Shown: positions 39,135-51,457 of the stretch, piece after piece | How the letters are laid out: every line of letters starts with the position of its first letter | Position numbering within the stretch: the stretch's first letter is position 1 | DNA from: Trema orientale | Taxonomy: Eukaryota; Streptophyta; Magnoliopsida; Rosales; Cannabaceae | Reading direction: 5' to 3' | Assembly (NCBI GenBank): GCA_002914845.1 | Contig: JXTC01000185.1 | Span: forward strand, 85,621 to 149,620 | DNA: 64,000 nt | Notes under the pieces: model-generated | Database searches by the model: none | Seen by the model: only the letters and a program-made list of their open reading frames with translations | What the model was told of the DNA's origin: nothing | Translations under genes and position numbers: made by a program

Positions 39135-39374
39135 AGGTTCTCAATCTAATATGCATTTTTTTTTACCTATCTATAGGTATTTCTTTTTTCAGTTGTTAGA
39201 TCATAAGGCTACTATAATTTAGATAGTTGAAAAAAATAATAAAAATAAATATCTATTATTTAATATTTTTCTCACTCCAATTTTTACATATAAAGACGTG
39301 CGTGATGAATTTTAATTCGACAAAACAGTATCTATAATCAATAAAATATATATATATATCTAATGGATTAGTGC
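39135..39374. mobile_element. MITE family P, copy 3
   Basis: It starts ggttctcaatc and ends taatggattagtgcg, with ttacctatctataggtat near the left. It shares aaagacgtg and tgatgaattttaatt with the copies at 24,686 and 25,685. TA-rich flanks (atatatatatat) lie at its right end. The most diverged of the three. Confidence 0.55.
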
Positions 39375-42300
39375 GTATAAATATATATATTTATATTTAT
39401 ATATAGTATTCAAGAACATAATAGAATAGCGTGATAACATGCAAGAACTAATTAGAAGACCTACCACAGTGTTATTTTGTTAACTTATAATGTATTTTGA
39501 TGAGATTAATGTAGAAATCTTAGTGGTTTATGTCTTATCAAATCCTTGTGATCCAACTTCTTTGTTTCCATCAAAAGATGCGGTGAGAATTCAAATTTGT
39601 CTTTTCGGTCATTATTAATTGTGATAGTTGATTAGATCATGTAACATATTTGGAGTTCTATAATCTCTATAACATATTGAATACAAAGATAACATTACAA
39701 GCAATTCATACCAGTAAATAACAAACCAAATTAAATTTCTATCGATGAATATAGAGGAACAAACTATATACAAAACATACATATAATTCATACCAATAAA
39801 TTACGAACAAAATTAAATTCCTACCGGCGAAGATGGAGGAATAAATTATGAATAAAGTATGCATATATAATGTGCACTTAAATTCACAAAAGAGCATATT
39901 AGAGCTCCACACGTGATATCTCTCTGCTTTATTCAAATCATCTTCCCATTGGATTTACAAAAAAAAGAAAAAAAAAGCCTGTCCTATTTTTTCCCATCCT
40001 AGTTTTTTCCATCTCTTTTTATGATAAATATACTACTAGTTGTGATTGTTTCACCGATTTTAAGGTTTATCGGCGGCATCGTTAATTGGTCTACCTAAAT
40101 AAACCAGGTCAAATTATAGAGGCAGGGAACCTTATTTAACCCTACAATAATCCAATTATTATACATACAGAAACATACAACAGCACTAGACATGCTCGAT
40201 TACGTCACAAAATTACTCGATTAGTAAATAAACCGAAGATGATTTTGATAAAGATGTTGAATTTTTTGAATGGAAAGGATAGGACTAATCTAGATTAACC
40301 AATGTTACCTAAAATTCTATAAATTTCCTTCGGTTCTTCCTATGGCTCATTCGATATAAATGATACAAATAACAAATATAAATACAAATCATAATCCAAG
40401 TCAACTAATTAATGGAACCAAACATCATTATCCACTTCGACTTGGGATTTTGGGTTTTCTTATATTGGTCCAACTCAGATGATCTTTATCCCACCAACCT
40501 TCTTTCTTTATTTTTTATTTTTTTTCGAAAAAAAGCTTTTAAAATGTGTACTTGATCATCTATGTCATGTGTACGTATCGTTGCTATCGTTTTCAACGAT
40601 TGGCCACAATTATTTCCAAATGGAGCACTACAAACCCACTCAACGTGACCGTTGGGTTCAGGTCACTTAGAATAAGAGAGAAGAACATATGAAATTGGAT
40701 AATTGTTATGTGTTTAGGAGCTAAGCTAGGATAGCTGTATGAACGTGTTGAATTTAATTACAAGTCAATTATAAGGTCAAGAGGAAAGAAGTACAATTAG
40801 AAATGTCAAATACAAGGAAAATAGGCTTTAATATAAAATAGTTGTATAGTTTGTTTGAGTAAATTCCTCTTAATTTCTTTTTTGCAATATAGGAACCAAA
40901 CCAAACCTTTGGACGAGCGTAGTCTGCGGGTTAAGATGCATTAAAAAGATGGAAAATGAGTAGCACTAATTGGCTTAATTATCTCATAAAGAGTGGACTC
41001 TAATTTGTGAGGCCCACATTTTTTGAAAACGAGATGCTAGGTATCAATATTGGATAATAGTGGTGATCATTCTATATGACTCTGAGAAAAGAGTGTGAGT
41101 TGTTACAAGAGTTGGACATGATCGGTAATACTAGGAACACTAATATTTTATGCTAAAAACTTTCACCACATGAGATGGTATTCATTTCATTCACTTATGG
41201 TTTAAAAGTGGGACCACACCCTTTAAAACTGTGTGGTTAAATATAATACCATATCATTAGTATAAGTTTTTGGTGTCCCAATTTTTATCCAAAAACAATG
41301 TTACGACGCCTAACCATGCTAGATATGCTGCTGTAATTAAGGGTCTCTCCTGTCGAGTTGAATATCTATTATTGGACATTTAAAGAGAAGGTGGCCCAAT
41401 TATACTATACTAAAATTTGGTTAGTCCAATTTCTATGAGTAACTTTTTAGCATTAAATTACCTTGTTTTGGAAAAAAAAAAAAAAAAAAAAGAGTAAGTT
41501 CTACTTCGTTCTAATTAGGCATTAATTGGGTATTGAAACATCTTGCTAAGGCATTAATTGGGTAGTGAAACATCTTGCTAAGGAGGAACTGTCCAATAAT
41601 TAAAGTAGGCCAATGTAACATTTTCATATCTAATATATCTTAGGAAGAGTACAAGAAAGGGTTTCTTCAAGCCAGTCAGAATTAGTACTCTCTCTCTCTC
41701 TCTCTTAATCTTTTTCTTTTTGGTATTTTTCTGAAGAGAGAGAAATACAGAAAACAAGATGTTATTCCCACATTACTCAGAGCAGAATGACCGTATGTGT
41801 ACTGTATGTTATATGTCGATTCCTTGAACCAAACAAGTGTACTAGAAATGTTTGAAGGATTTTTTGTTTTGTTTTGTTTTATTTATTTATTTGCTTTATA
41901 TATATATATATATATATATTATTTTTTTTTGGAAGAAATGCAGCAATGATTGAGATTTGAGAATGTTAGAACAAATACCATACAGGTATCATGTGTCACT
42001 ATGCACGTTTGTTGTTGTTGCTACTAGAACCAGAATACAGCTTGTTTCGATTTTTGATAATGAATTATGATAGCCATGTGGAATTGCATTATGTCTGATT
42101 CTTTTCATACAAATCCAAGCAAATTTGCAAAATTAGTTGCCAATCAAATCAAAATGTACTATAATTTTGCTAATACATCTAGAGTAAGGATTAAGGAACA
42201 CATACCCATGGAGTGGTGCACATTTTTAAATGCCAAAATAGATTAATAAAAAGTTTCAAAACTTCAATCTTATATTGGGCCTCTAAACTATCAGCCAAAT

Positions 42301-42940
42301 CTTATTTTGGCCCATAGACTTCAAAACATTCCTAGCTAGGCACACAATCTTCTCTTTTGGCCAATTTAACCCTTTTTTACCGCTCTCCTGTTATAAATGA
42401 ACCAAAAAGGTCGTCCGCTAGTCCCGTGAGTTCAATCTCATTTTGCCTGAACCATGCTCAAATTTCATTTGGGTCACGAAATTTTAAAACGTCTATAATT
42501 TGGTAATTGTCTCATTTTAATCTGTCTAGTCATAACAAAGGAGTGACAGCAACGAGTTAAATGGAAGGAAGAAGAAAATTCAAGAATTTAGACATTTTGA
42601 AGTGTAGAGGCCAAAATGAATTTTAGAAAAAAGATAGTATACATACTTTAAATAGTATTTTATTTACAAAGAAGAAAACCCACCTATGCAAGGTCCTAAT
42701 GGAAAAAAGATGAGTAAATAAATAAAACGGCAAGAGAAAAAGGATTAGGATTTATGAACATAGCAGAAACTAGTGGAAAGGCAAAGAAACCAGATGTGAT
42801 CTGAAATTATAAACATAGCTTTCAAATTGCTGAATTGGTAAAACTGTCGTTTTAAACCCATTCTTCAAGGCAAAAGTTTCCTATGTACTGAAGAAGCAAA
42901 TTCAAATACTGCTCCAACAACTTCTGTCTACGCAGTCTTC
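39375..42940. other. Intergenic, nothing coding recognised
   Basis: Mostly AT-rich DNA with A/T runs, a CT run near 41,690-41,704 and a TA run near 41,900. One short tandem repeat is listed separately. The last few hundred bases probably hold the 3' UTR of the minus-strand BSD gene. Confidence 0.5.
41521..41583. repeat. Two-copy tandem repeat, period 32
   Basis: The unit attaattgggtattgaaac is repeated after 32 bp with one difference (tattg/tagtg). Confidence 0.9.
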
Positions 42941-45900
42941 CTACAAGTTATCCATCTCATCGTCCTGAGGTTCAAGCAAGTTTCAAAACTATATCAGTTA
43001 AACGACCACCTACATTAAACATGACTAGGTAGACAGACATGTACAAAATTCATATTTATTTATGACTACAGTTTCGTAACAATTTCAACCTTTTCTTTTT
43101 CTTCTAATACGTTTAGACTTTGAAGGGATTATAGAGATATCCGCAAACAACATCTTGAGAATAGTTTTCAATGTTTGACAGTTTGAGTGCATCATATGAA
43201 GCTGTATGCAGGATCAAGATGCACATGCGCAACATGTTCATATATACTTTACATATTCATACAAATTTAATCCATAAACCCTGCATGTATGTATGCTGTG
43301 CCAAGTACGCGCTGCCCTAGTTGAACTGGGTAATATCATACAGTTACTCATACTGAATCCTTGTATTACCTTTTTCTGTTTTTTCTTCAATTGGAATATT
43401 CTTGTTTTACTTTAAACTAATGATGCCAGAAGTACAAATAGCCAAAACACAATATGATGTGTGCCAAATTCAGCCAAAAAAAAAAACCAAAAAACAAAAA
43501 ACAAAAAAACAAAAAAGAGGTGTGCCAAGTTCAGCCCTATTATTTGAACAATAAGAGTACCAAATATCAGGCATAAGAAGAGAGTTTCATTGACTAATTA
43601 CTATTCCAAATTCAGAATCCCTAGTGAATTGGTTAAAAGGCCAATGTACTATTAAGATAAGTGAAAGAATGGTCCATTCCCCCCTCCCCAACCACAACCA
43701 CACGCACACACACACGCACGCACGCACGCACGCACGCACAAATAGAGTTCAGCTTACCAAGCCATCCATCAATTTGTCAAAATCACCGTCAAAGTCCCCA
43801 TCATCATCATCTGCAATATCAGATATAATCAGTATACAGGAAAAAACTAAGTTGCCTCAGCACAAGTCTTTAGAAAGTACATTAGACTTCATATCTACAG
43901 ATTACATGTAAGTGAGGGCAATGAAAATGGAACACAGGCAAACTAATTCAAATTATGACAAAAAAAGGAAAAGAACAAAATGAAGATTTCCTTTTCCTTA
44001 ATGAGAATAGTAGGGTGTTACGTTTTCAACATCTAAATTCTTCATCTTTTTGAAGAATGAACACCATTCAAGAGAAAAATGAGTTATTTAAAAGCAAAAT
44101 TACTCAAAAATCAGTATGAGTCTATGACTTACTAAAACAATGCAAAATAACAAGTTAAATTTTGCCAAAAGCAGTGTGGTAGTGGGATGTCTAAACAATC
44201 CACTATTTTGTTACATGTTAATGCTCTATTCCAGTAATTCAATATGGTTAGAATAGAACTGACATCAATACATGTTAGGGCACACAAAATCTGATCATAG
44301 AAAACAATTTTTCACTTCATGGGGAAAATATGTCATTGTAAGGACTAAATATGCAGGCATGCAGCAACCATTTTTCTGAACTGCAGCAACTGTGTCAACA
44401 AGTCAATAAAAGCTAATACACACCTGGACCATCATCACTGTCTCCAAGATCTCCCAAGAGAAAGACATCCAAATCTTGCTCAGTAGATGACGAGGTTGAT
44501 GTCTTACTTTGCTGGTTTGCTTCCTTAACTTCCGCTTTAGAAGTTATTTCAACCATTGTAGGTTCATTTGTGTCATCTTTTTCTTGTTCAGCAGATTTTA
44601 ATCTAAGATTTTCAACCTTCGCCGGTTCCTTTACTGTATCATCCTTTTCTAATGCTGATTTTAATTTAAGATCTTCTAAATAACGCTTCTCAAAGCTAAA
44701 AGAAGAATGAGATACAAATAGTTAATCAAATGTACCAAAAGAATAAACAGTATCTTAAAGGTATAAATTTTCAAAATGACCAAAAATTTGGCCATTACCA
44801 GCAGCGTCAAAATTATACATAATTCATTTAGTGTTAGGTATGTACCAAAGGCAAATACACAGCATGCGCACAAACACATCAAAATTTAGTTGGATACACT
44901 GCTTCATTCGAGTGTACAAGCTATCCTAAAAGATATGATGAGTCTAACAGCAAAAATAAAGTTCCAAAATTACAAGTCTCCAACATGGATACAGCGATAT
45001 TTATACCATGTGTCCAACATTGACATGGCTATCTTTGCAAAATTAATCATGGTGCAGGATGAATTTTAAGATTTCTGACTCAAAGAACATAATTTAGAAA
45101 CCAGCAAGCTTGTTTTCTAGTGCTAGAGTGAAAGTTTAACCATTAATTCATAAGAGAAGGAACTTACGGTGCCACATGACTGTTTACTAGTATAAAATAT
45201 ATCCTCCAAAACTTCCTTTCTTTCATAATGCGTGGACACAACTCGTACCTTAATTTGGAGATTTCCTGCAACACATAAGTTAAAGAAGTTTCTTACCAGT
45301 TGACAGACTTTTTAGTAACCAGGAACAATATATTTCATAGTCTACAGAAAAATAAAATATTGAAGAGAAACACAAATCTATATAATTTTCAATTGGATTG
45401 GCATCCTAGTCATATCTCATTCTCTCATCTCTTGAACATAATACTTCCTCTGCAAATCAGAATTAAACAGAGATAAGAGTGAGAAAATATGGCATGAATT
45501 TATCGTTGACAATGATCAGATTTATACACAGTACAGGAAGACCAAAACGGGTAAGTTCTCTAACACCTAAAGACTAAATCAATTTACAGCTAATGACCAT
45601 AAGAAAAGGAAACAAATAACTATTGATTTACAATAGTCAACTTTCCCTCATATCTTTGTTGGTCTTCACTTGAAAAGAAACTACCTTTTTGCTGATAAAA
45701 GGGAAAAGTTTCATCTGTTATCTAAGAATTTTTGGTTAGAACAGTTGAAAAACACTAGAACAAAAGAAAGCCCCTGCCTTTCAGATTATGTATTCCCCTT
45801 CCTCGTTGCATCCAATTTCTTGAACTTTACTTGTGTAAGAAGAATGAAGCTACCTTGACAATTTGAAGAACAAGACTGGCATGTCTTGCTTGCCACTCCG

Positions 45901-46837
45901 AGAGATCCTGCCTAACATTTGATACTGTATGAACATCGTACAACTGTGTATCATCTGCAAGCAAAACAAAACCAATTCCATTAAGCTCTTAAATTTAAAA
46001 AGGATAGAGGCAACTAACATGAAATTACTCATTAACCTTTCCACAAAGAGCTTTCTGTTGAAATTCGTATTCTGTATCGAACAGTATCAGTAAGGACTAA
46101 GCATATTCCTCAAAACAAAAGTAAGAATACCCATCACTACTCTTGAAACTCTCGGCTAATGTGAATAATAGTCCATGTATTAAAGTTCATATTCCAATTA
46201 AAAAGGGGAGAAGGTAACAGCAGCTACACGCTCAATTTCTCAATATGACATTAATATTTGAACAAATTCATAATCTGGGTAGCCACTAATACTGCTCCTA
46301 TTACCAAAATAAGGCACATATACTTCGTATCACCCCATTTCACACCAAACCCACATGAATACTATATATCAGTCTCAAGTTTTCTCAGCAACCAAACAGA
46401 TACAAAAGAGAAAACTTTGGGTTGGGAATACCTTCAAGAGGGAAATCCCGAAAAGTGACGGTGGTGATGCCCTGGACGAATTCTCTCAACTCCTCGGTCA
46501 CTCCAAACGTTTCCAGATCCTTCTCGAGCGCACTACTCGTCGTCCCCAGCGGAGGCTCCGTGGGGTCGAGCGCAGCCGATGGGGTGATCCCAGAGGCGAA
46601 GTTCTTGATATCGTCGGCTCGCTTGAGGGCTTCGGAGCCAATTTGTTCGGCTCGCTTGGAGGCCTCGGCGGCGATCTCCTTGGAGCGCTTGGCGGTCTCT
46701 GAAACCACGTCGGAGAGCCTCGAAGCCCCGAGGGTGAGTTCCTGGGTTCGGCGGGCGGCGTCCTTGGCTAGCTCCTGGGAACGCTTGGTGGCTTCCTCGG
46801 CCAAGCTTCGGGCTTTGTGCCAGAAGTCCATCGCCAT
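42941..46837 (-). CDS. BSD-domain protein with N-terminal 11-residue amphipathic repeats
   Basis: Six exons on the minus strand: 46837-46432, 45954-45854, 45265-45168, 44695-44424, 43810-43758, 42964-42941. All introns are GT-AG and phases match, giving 317 residues from ATG (MAMDFWHKARSLAEEA). Residues about 16-78 form five to six 11-residue units (e.g. ATKRSQELAKD, AARRTQELTLG, ASKRAEQIGSE), like the amphipathic helices of LEA proteins and synucleins. The BSD domain covers about residues 145-202, with the diagnostic F188-W189 in KERKFWRIYF. A Lys/Glu-rich linker holds two similar copies of a KSA-EKDDT segment. The acidic tail (DLGDSDDGP...) ends in a microexon encoding DDEMDNL. BSD domains occur in TFIIH p62, in synapse-associated proteins and in plant proteins of unknown role; DNA or chromatin function is not shown here. 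A (CA/CG) repeat lies in the last intron. Confidence 0.92.
43701..43740. repeat. CA/CGCA microsatellite in the last intron of the BSD gene
   Basis: A run of cacgcaca units grades into perfect (cgca)n just downstream of exon 5 on the minus strand, starting about 20 bp inside the intron. Alternating purine-pyrimidine with CG steps could favour Z-DNA; this is inference. Confidence 0.9.
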
Positions 46838-46956
46838 TTCGCGCTGACTTTTTGGCTCCCCCTCCGTTCACTCTCTTCTTCTTCTCGCGCTGACAAAAAT
46901 GATCCCCTATTATTTTTTTCGTAATAAACAAAGCAAAAGGATAGATTAATCATTTT

Positions 46957-47315
46957 GGCCCGTTTAGTTCGCTTATTTGAATGTGTATATTTGAATGAAA
47001 ATTGTGGAATAGATTATAATTGGAATGGAAGACATTTGAATGGAAAAAATAGTAGAATGAGTTATAATTAGAATGAGAGTATTGGAATGGACCATTCAAA
47101 AACACCTCTTTCCCTCCATTCTCATCCAAGACACAAAAATCCATTCAAATAGTTGATGTGACTGATGAACCATTTGAATGGAAAAACTAAATTGTTGAAA
47201 CAAACACTCATTCCAAAAGACCATTTGAATGGAAAATTTAGAATTGTTGAAACAAACACACATTAAAATGGATTTTCCATTCCAATGGAATGGAATGGGT
47301 GAAACAAACGGCCCC
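46957..47315. mobile_element. MITE, 359 bp, in the proximal promoter of the BSD gene
   Basis: The left end ggcccgtttagttc and reversed right end ggggccgtttgtttc form terminal inverted repeats, with a TTT outside both ends as a possible 3-bp target duplication (Tourist-like). The inside is built from repeats of atttgaatggaaaa and its reverse complement. It begins only about 120 bp upstream of the minus-strand start codon at 46,837. Confidence 0.65.
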
Positions 47316-47887
47316 TTTGTTGTTTTTTTTTTTTTTTTGGAGAATTTTTTGAAGGTTTTTTTTTGAGATAATTAATCTAAAAAAAAAAAAAAAAAACTAA
47401 AACTAGTGGAAGCCTCTCACAATTCTTTGAAAAAAAAAAATTGTTTAAATGGGAAAATAACTAAATAACTTTGATTTTGCAAGAGAAGCAAATCATCTCT
47501 CCCTAAACATGATAGAAAATATACAAAACATGACGTTATTTCAAAATTTTAAGACCAAAATACATATTTGAAACTGCATTCCGTTCTTCCTAAAAAAAAT
47601 AATTAAAAAAAAAGAAAAACGGATTAACTAAATAATCAATTATTTCAATAAATTACATTAATTCATAATATTATTCAATTTTTTTTTTGTTTCCCAATTA
47701 AGTCCATTTTCGTGGTCTATCTTAAAAAATGTATGTGGGGTTCTTTACGAAATGCGCCTTTGTTATAGTATATTTTGGAAAATACATAATTCTTAATAAT
47801 TTGTAGGTGAATACACATTTTTAAATTTTAAATTATTTTAAATACAAAAATATTTCTAGCACTTATCGTATCAATGGTCCACATTTC

Positions 47888-48170
47888 GACTAGATATGGG
47901 AGATCAAGTTGCTAGACACCTTATCTAGTGCCTTTCAACACTCGTGTCTAGCGCTTTCGACACCATGTCTAACACGTAACATTCAAATAGAGATCCAAAT
48001 CTAGCTAGATATGAGGAGTCGAGTTGTTAGACACATTGTCTAGAGCCACTCAACACTCGTATTTAGCGCTCATGACACTTGTCCAGTGCTCAACATTTAA
48101 ACCTTTTATTTTCAGTCGAGTTGCTGGACACATTTGTCTAGTATTCGACAACATATCTAGCATTTTTTAC
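47888..48170. repeat. Imperfect tandem repeat, period about 115, 2.5 copies
   Basis: The units share agatatg-gga, gttgctagacac-ttgtctag, caacactcgt-tctagcgct and cgacac-atgtcta. Each unit carries short palindromes around 'tagaca...tgtcta'. No known family recognised. Confidence 0.7.
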
Positions 48171-48599
48171 TTAAGAGTATATCAGTCATTTTTCACCTCT
48201 TTTTGTACAAAAGGTGTAGTTACCTAAAATCTATTAGGGGGGATATAGTTTATAAAATTAACTATAGAAAGGTATATTTCACCTAATTTCCTAAAGTTTA
48301 TCCATACAACATTGTGTTTAATGATTTTTTTTTTTGAAGTAAAATTTTCCCCTCAACTTTTTTTCCCCATCTGGCTTTCTCTCTGTCTTTCTTATTTCCC
48401 CCACTCTTTCCACAATTTCCTTACAATTCCTTCTTCTTTCTCTTCGTCGAGAAGGGTTTTTCAAAATGACTTTAAAAGACACTTATTTGTACAATAACTT
48501 TTCAAAAAATTTTATTTACAAAATGTTCTTTGTTTTATGGTACAATTAATTGGATATGGACCATAAAATACACAGTGAGAACATTATTACGGGATATGG

Positions 48600-51457
48600 T
48601 GTAATATCCTCCATGTTAAAATTATTATTATGTAAACTTTTTTCTACAAGGCTAATTAAGACCTGCTAATTTTTATTTTTTTTAAAACACATCCATTTTA
48701 TATAATAAAAATATGAAGATGTTAATAAATATCCAACTTAAAAATACGCTCGCATTAAATTCCTCTTCCACAAACGCTCCATCTGTTCACAATATAATTA
48801 TACAAAATAACTTCCAAAATTCAAATAACAGAGTTTGAGCCACTTTCAAAACATTTTCATACTTTCCCACAGTCAGCCCATATGTACATTGCACGCTGAC
48901 TGGTCCGCTCAATACTGGTTAACCTTTTTCTTTCTTTTACCTACAGCATGGAGTAACTACATAAGCATAAAGCTTAGTAAGGCAGGATAAACATTACACC
49001 AAACTTCAAAATAGACAAACTATACAAAACATAACACAATATCCACAACGTATAACAAAGCCATAAAATAAGCACAATAAGTATACCAACAATACCACAT
49101 ATTAATGGGTCCTCAACCCTTTTTGCTTTCTTATCCAATATTGGGCACTCATCACAAGCATCGCCAGTCTAGCTCAACAATGACTCATCACAAGCATCAC
49201 TGGAGTTTACATGTAACAACTCATGACAAGCATTGTTATCTTAATTCCGTTAGTAATTCATCACAAGTATTGTTATCTCAATTCCGTTAGTGACTCATCA
49301 CAAGCATCACTAAATGTGCACGTAACGACTCATCACAAGTATCGTTACCTTAATTCCGTTAGTGACTCATCACAAGTATCACTAGCTGTGCACGTAACGA
49401 CTCATCACAAGCATCGTTACCTTAATTCCGTTAGCGACTCATCATAAGCATCACTAGCTATGTATGTAACGACTCATCACAAGCATCGTTACCTTCATTC
49501 TATTAGTGACTCATCACAAGCATCACTAGCTGTGCACGTAACGACTCATCACAAGCATCGTTACCTTAATTCTGTTAGTGACTCATCACAAGCATCACTA
49601 ACTGTGCACGTAACGACTCTTCACAAGCATCATTACCTTAATTTCTTTAGTAACCCATTATAAGCATTACTAAATATGCACGTAACGACTCATCACAAGC
49701 ATCGTTACCTTAATTCTATTAGTGACTCATCACAAGCATCACTAAATATGCACGTAACTACTCATCACATGTATCAATTGGTAAGTGCATATATGTGCAT
49801 TTGCATAAGTACTTCACTATATGCTAACACAGCACCTTAGCAACACAAAATCAACTTATCACGTATAAAAAACAAAGCACAATAAATATATTTCTAGCTC
49901 AAATTTTCGCACCATTAGTTACTCAATGCTGTAGATAAATAACTGCACTTACTTGGAATGGTGTACCTCAAGCTTTAGTAAAATAGTCCACACCAAAAGC
50001 TCACGCAAAAACGTTCCTACTATAACACAATACAGTATCAAGATTAATTGGAGCTTTTCCCTAATTCTAAGTTTCCACTTAATCTAATATTAGCACTAGT
50101 ATAATTAAATACCTAACTTATCCCAACCTTAAACGTAAAAAGCAACTTAGTTTCAGCCATTGCTCTCAAATATAGTACTCAAGGTGTACTAGAGGTTAAA
50201 ATACAATCAAACTTCAGTGTAACACACTTAAAACGATCATTTTCTAGATCTGAAAAAATTTGGTCGACCATGGTCGACCAACCATGGTCGACCAAAATAA
50301 CTCCAAAAGCCAACCCATGTTCAACGAATTGATTTCGGCATTAAAAACAGATTCTGGTCGACCACAATTAATTCTAGTCGACTAAAAATAGCTCCAGAGA
50401 CGACACTCTGTTTTGCTGACAGGAACAAAAATGTATTTTGAAAAAATCACAGAAAATCGAATCCTCATCAGAATTTTACAAATAAGGTCAATTCGGAAAG
50501 AGCTAGATGTCTACTACGACATACTTTAGCTCATTTGGATAAGGTTAAGGGTACGAAATAGCCCAAAAATAGAAACTGCCCAGTGAAAAACCAGAAATTC
50601 TAGATTCTGAATTTTTTACGAAAACTCTAAATTAAACTATCTAAACCGACCAAAAACTGCATTTTACATGCTTTATAATAAGATAGGGACTAAAAGAGTC
50701 TTAGAACACTAACCCATAACAGTCACTATGAACACACACATAAATATCAACATGCAAACCAAGAACGTGTTCTAAAACAAAGAACATTCAGGTTTTTAAA
50801 CTTTGAGAGAAAATAAACCAGTAATTACCTAGAGGCTTTAGCACCCAAAAACTCCAAAAATCTTCAAGTATTATTAACACCAGAGCCTTTGAAATCCTCA
50901 GCTTAGAACATGCAACAGAAACTCTCATATTTTTGTGCTGGTGACAAGCGAAAAACAGGAAAGGAAACAACAGAGAAAAAGAGAGAATGAGAGTGAAGAG
51001 GAGAGCAAAATTATGGCTACAGGAGAGAGAATAAGCTAAAAAAGAGAGGAGTATTCAGCTTTAATGTATTAGGCAATAGATAGGTGTCAAACAACTATAT
51101 AAACAGGTGGACATCTTTACACGCGTGGAGAGGAGTTGAGACAACTAATGTCTCAGATTTTGCAGCCTAGCCCCTAATGTGACTACTTTTACAATTTCAC
51201 CTTTTAAAAGTTTACAATTCGGACCTTTTTCTTTAAATTTTCTCATGTACTAAACTTTCAAAACAACGCCACAAATTAAATTGTCAATACTAAGCTCCAA
51301 TTTAACATGTATAACAATAAATTCACGGAATTAACCTCGTGAATTTTGTGCATAAGACTTAACAATATAATACAATCTTTATTGTATTTCTCATTTCACT
51401 TTACCACATACAAAATAAAATACAATAAAGTTGTTCACAAAAATTAGGGGGGTTACA
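48600..51457 (-). repeat. Left (3') LTR of the gypsy fossil
   Basis: It begins tgtaatatcctcc and ends ggggttaca, with TG...CA termini and about 2.86 kb in length, large but normal for Tekay/Del-type elements. Its first 1.23 kb (to 49,827) is collinear with the right LTR. It contains the 72-bp array and tggtcgacca palindromes. Confidence 0.75.
49135..49770. repeat. 72-bp tandem array inside the left LTR
   Basis: Roughly eight imperfect units of 72 bp, each made of two related half-units of about 36 bp (gtgactcatcacaagcatc... and acgactcatcacaagcatc...). Six or more half-units contain TGACTCA (TGAGTCA on the element's own strand), the core of GCN4/AP-1-type bZIP sites. Because 72 is divisible by 3, frames stay open across it. 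Confidence 0.9.

Noticed and set aside
43624-43911. Plus-strand frame with His/Thr repeats
   Set aside because: Driven by the CA/CGCA microsatellite in the BSD gene intron.
46422-46847. Plus-strand open frames over the BSD gene first exon
   Set aside because: Opposite-strand shadows of a GC-rich coding exon with matching splice sites on the minus strand.
49105-49663. Open frames with a 24-residue repeat (VTTHHKHRYLNS type), also at 54,401-54,667
   Set aside because: They follow from the 72-bp LTR array, whose length is a multiple of 3; they lie in LTRs and on the strand opposite to the element's genes.
49135-49770. CRISPR-like regular repeats
   Set aside because: Units are contiguous tandem repeats without unique spacers, in a plant LTR.
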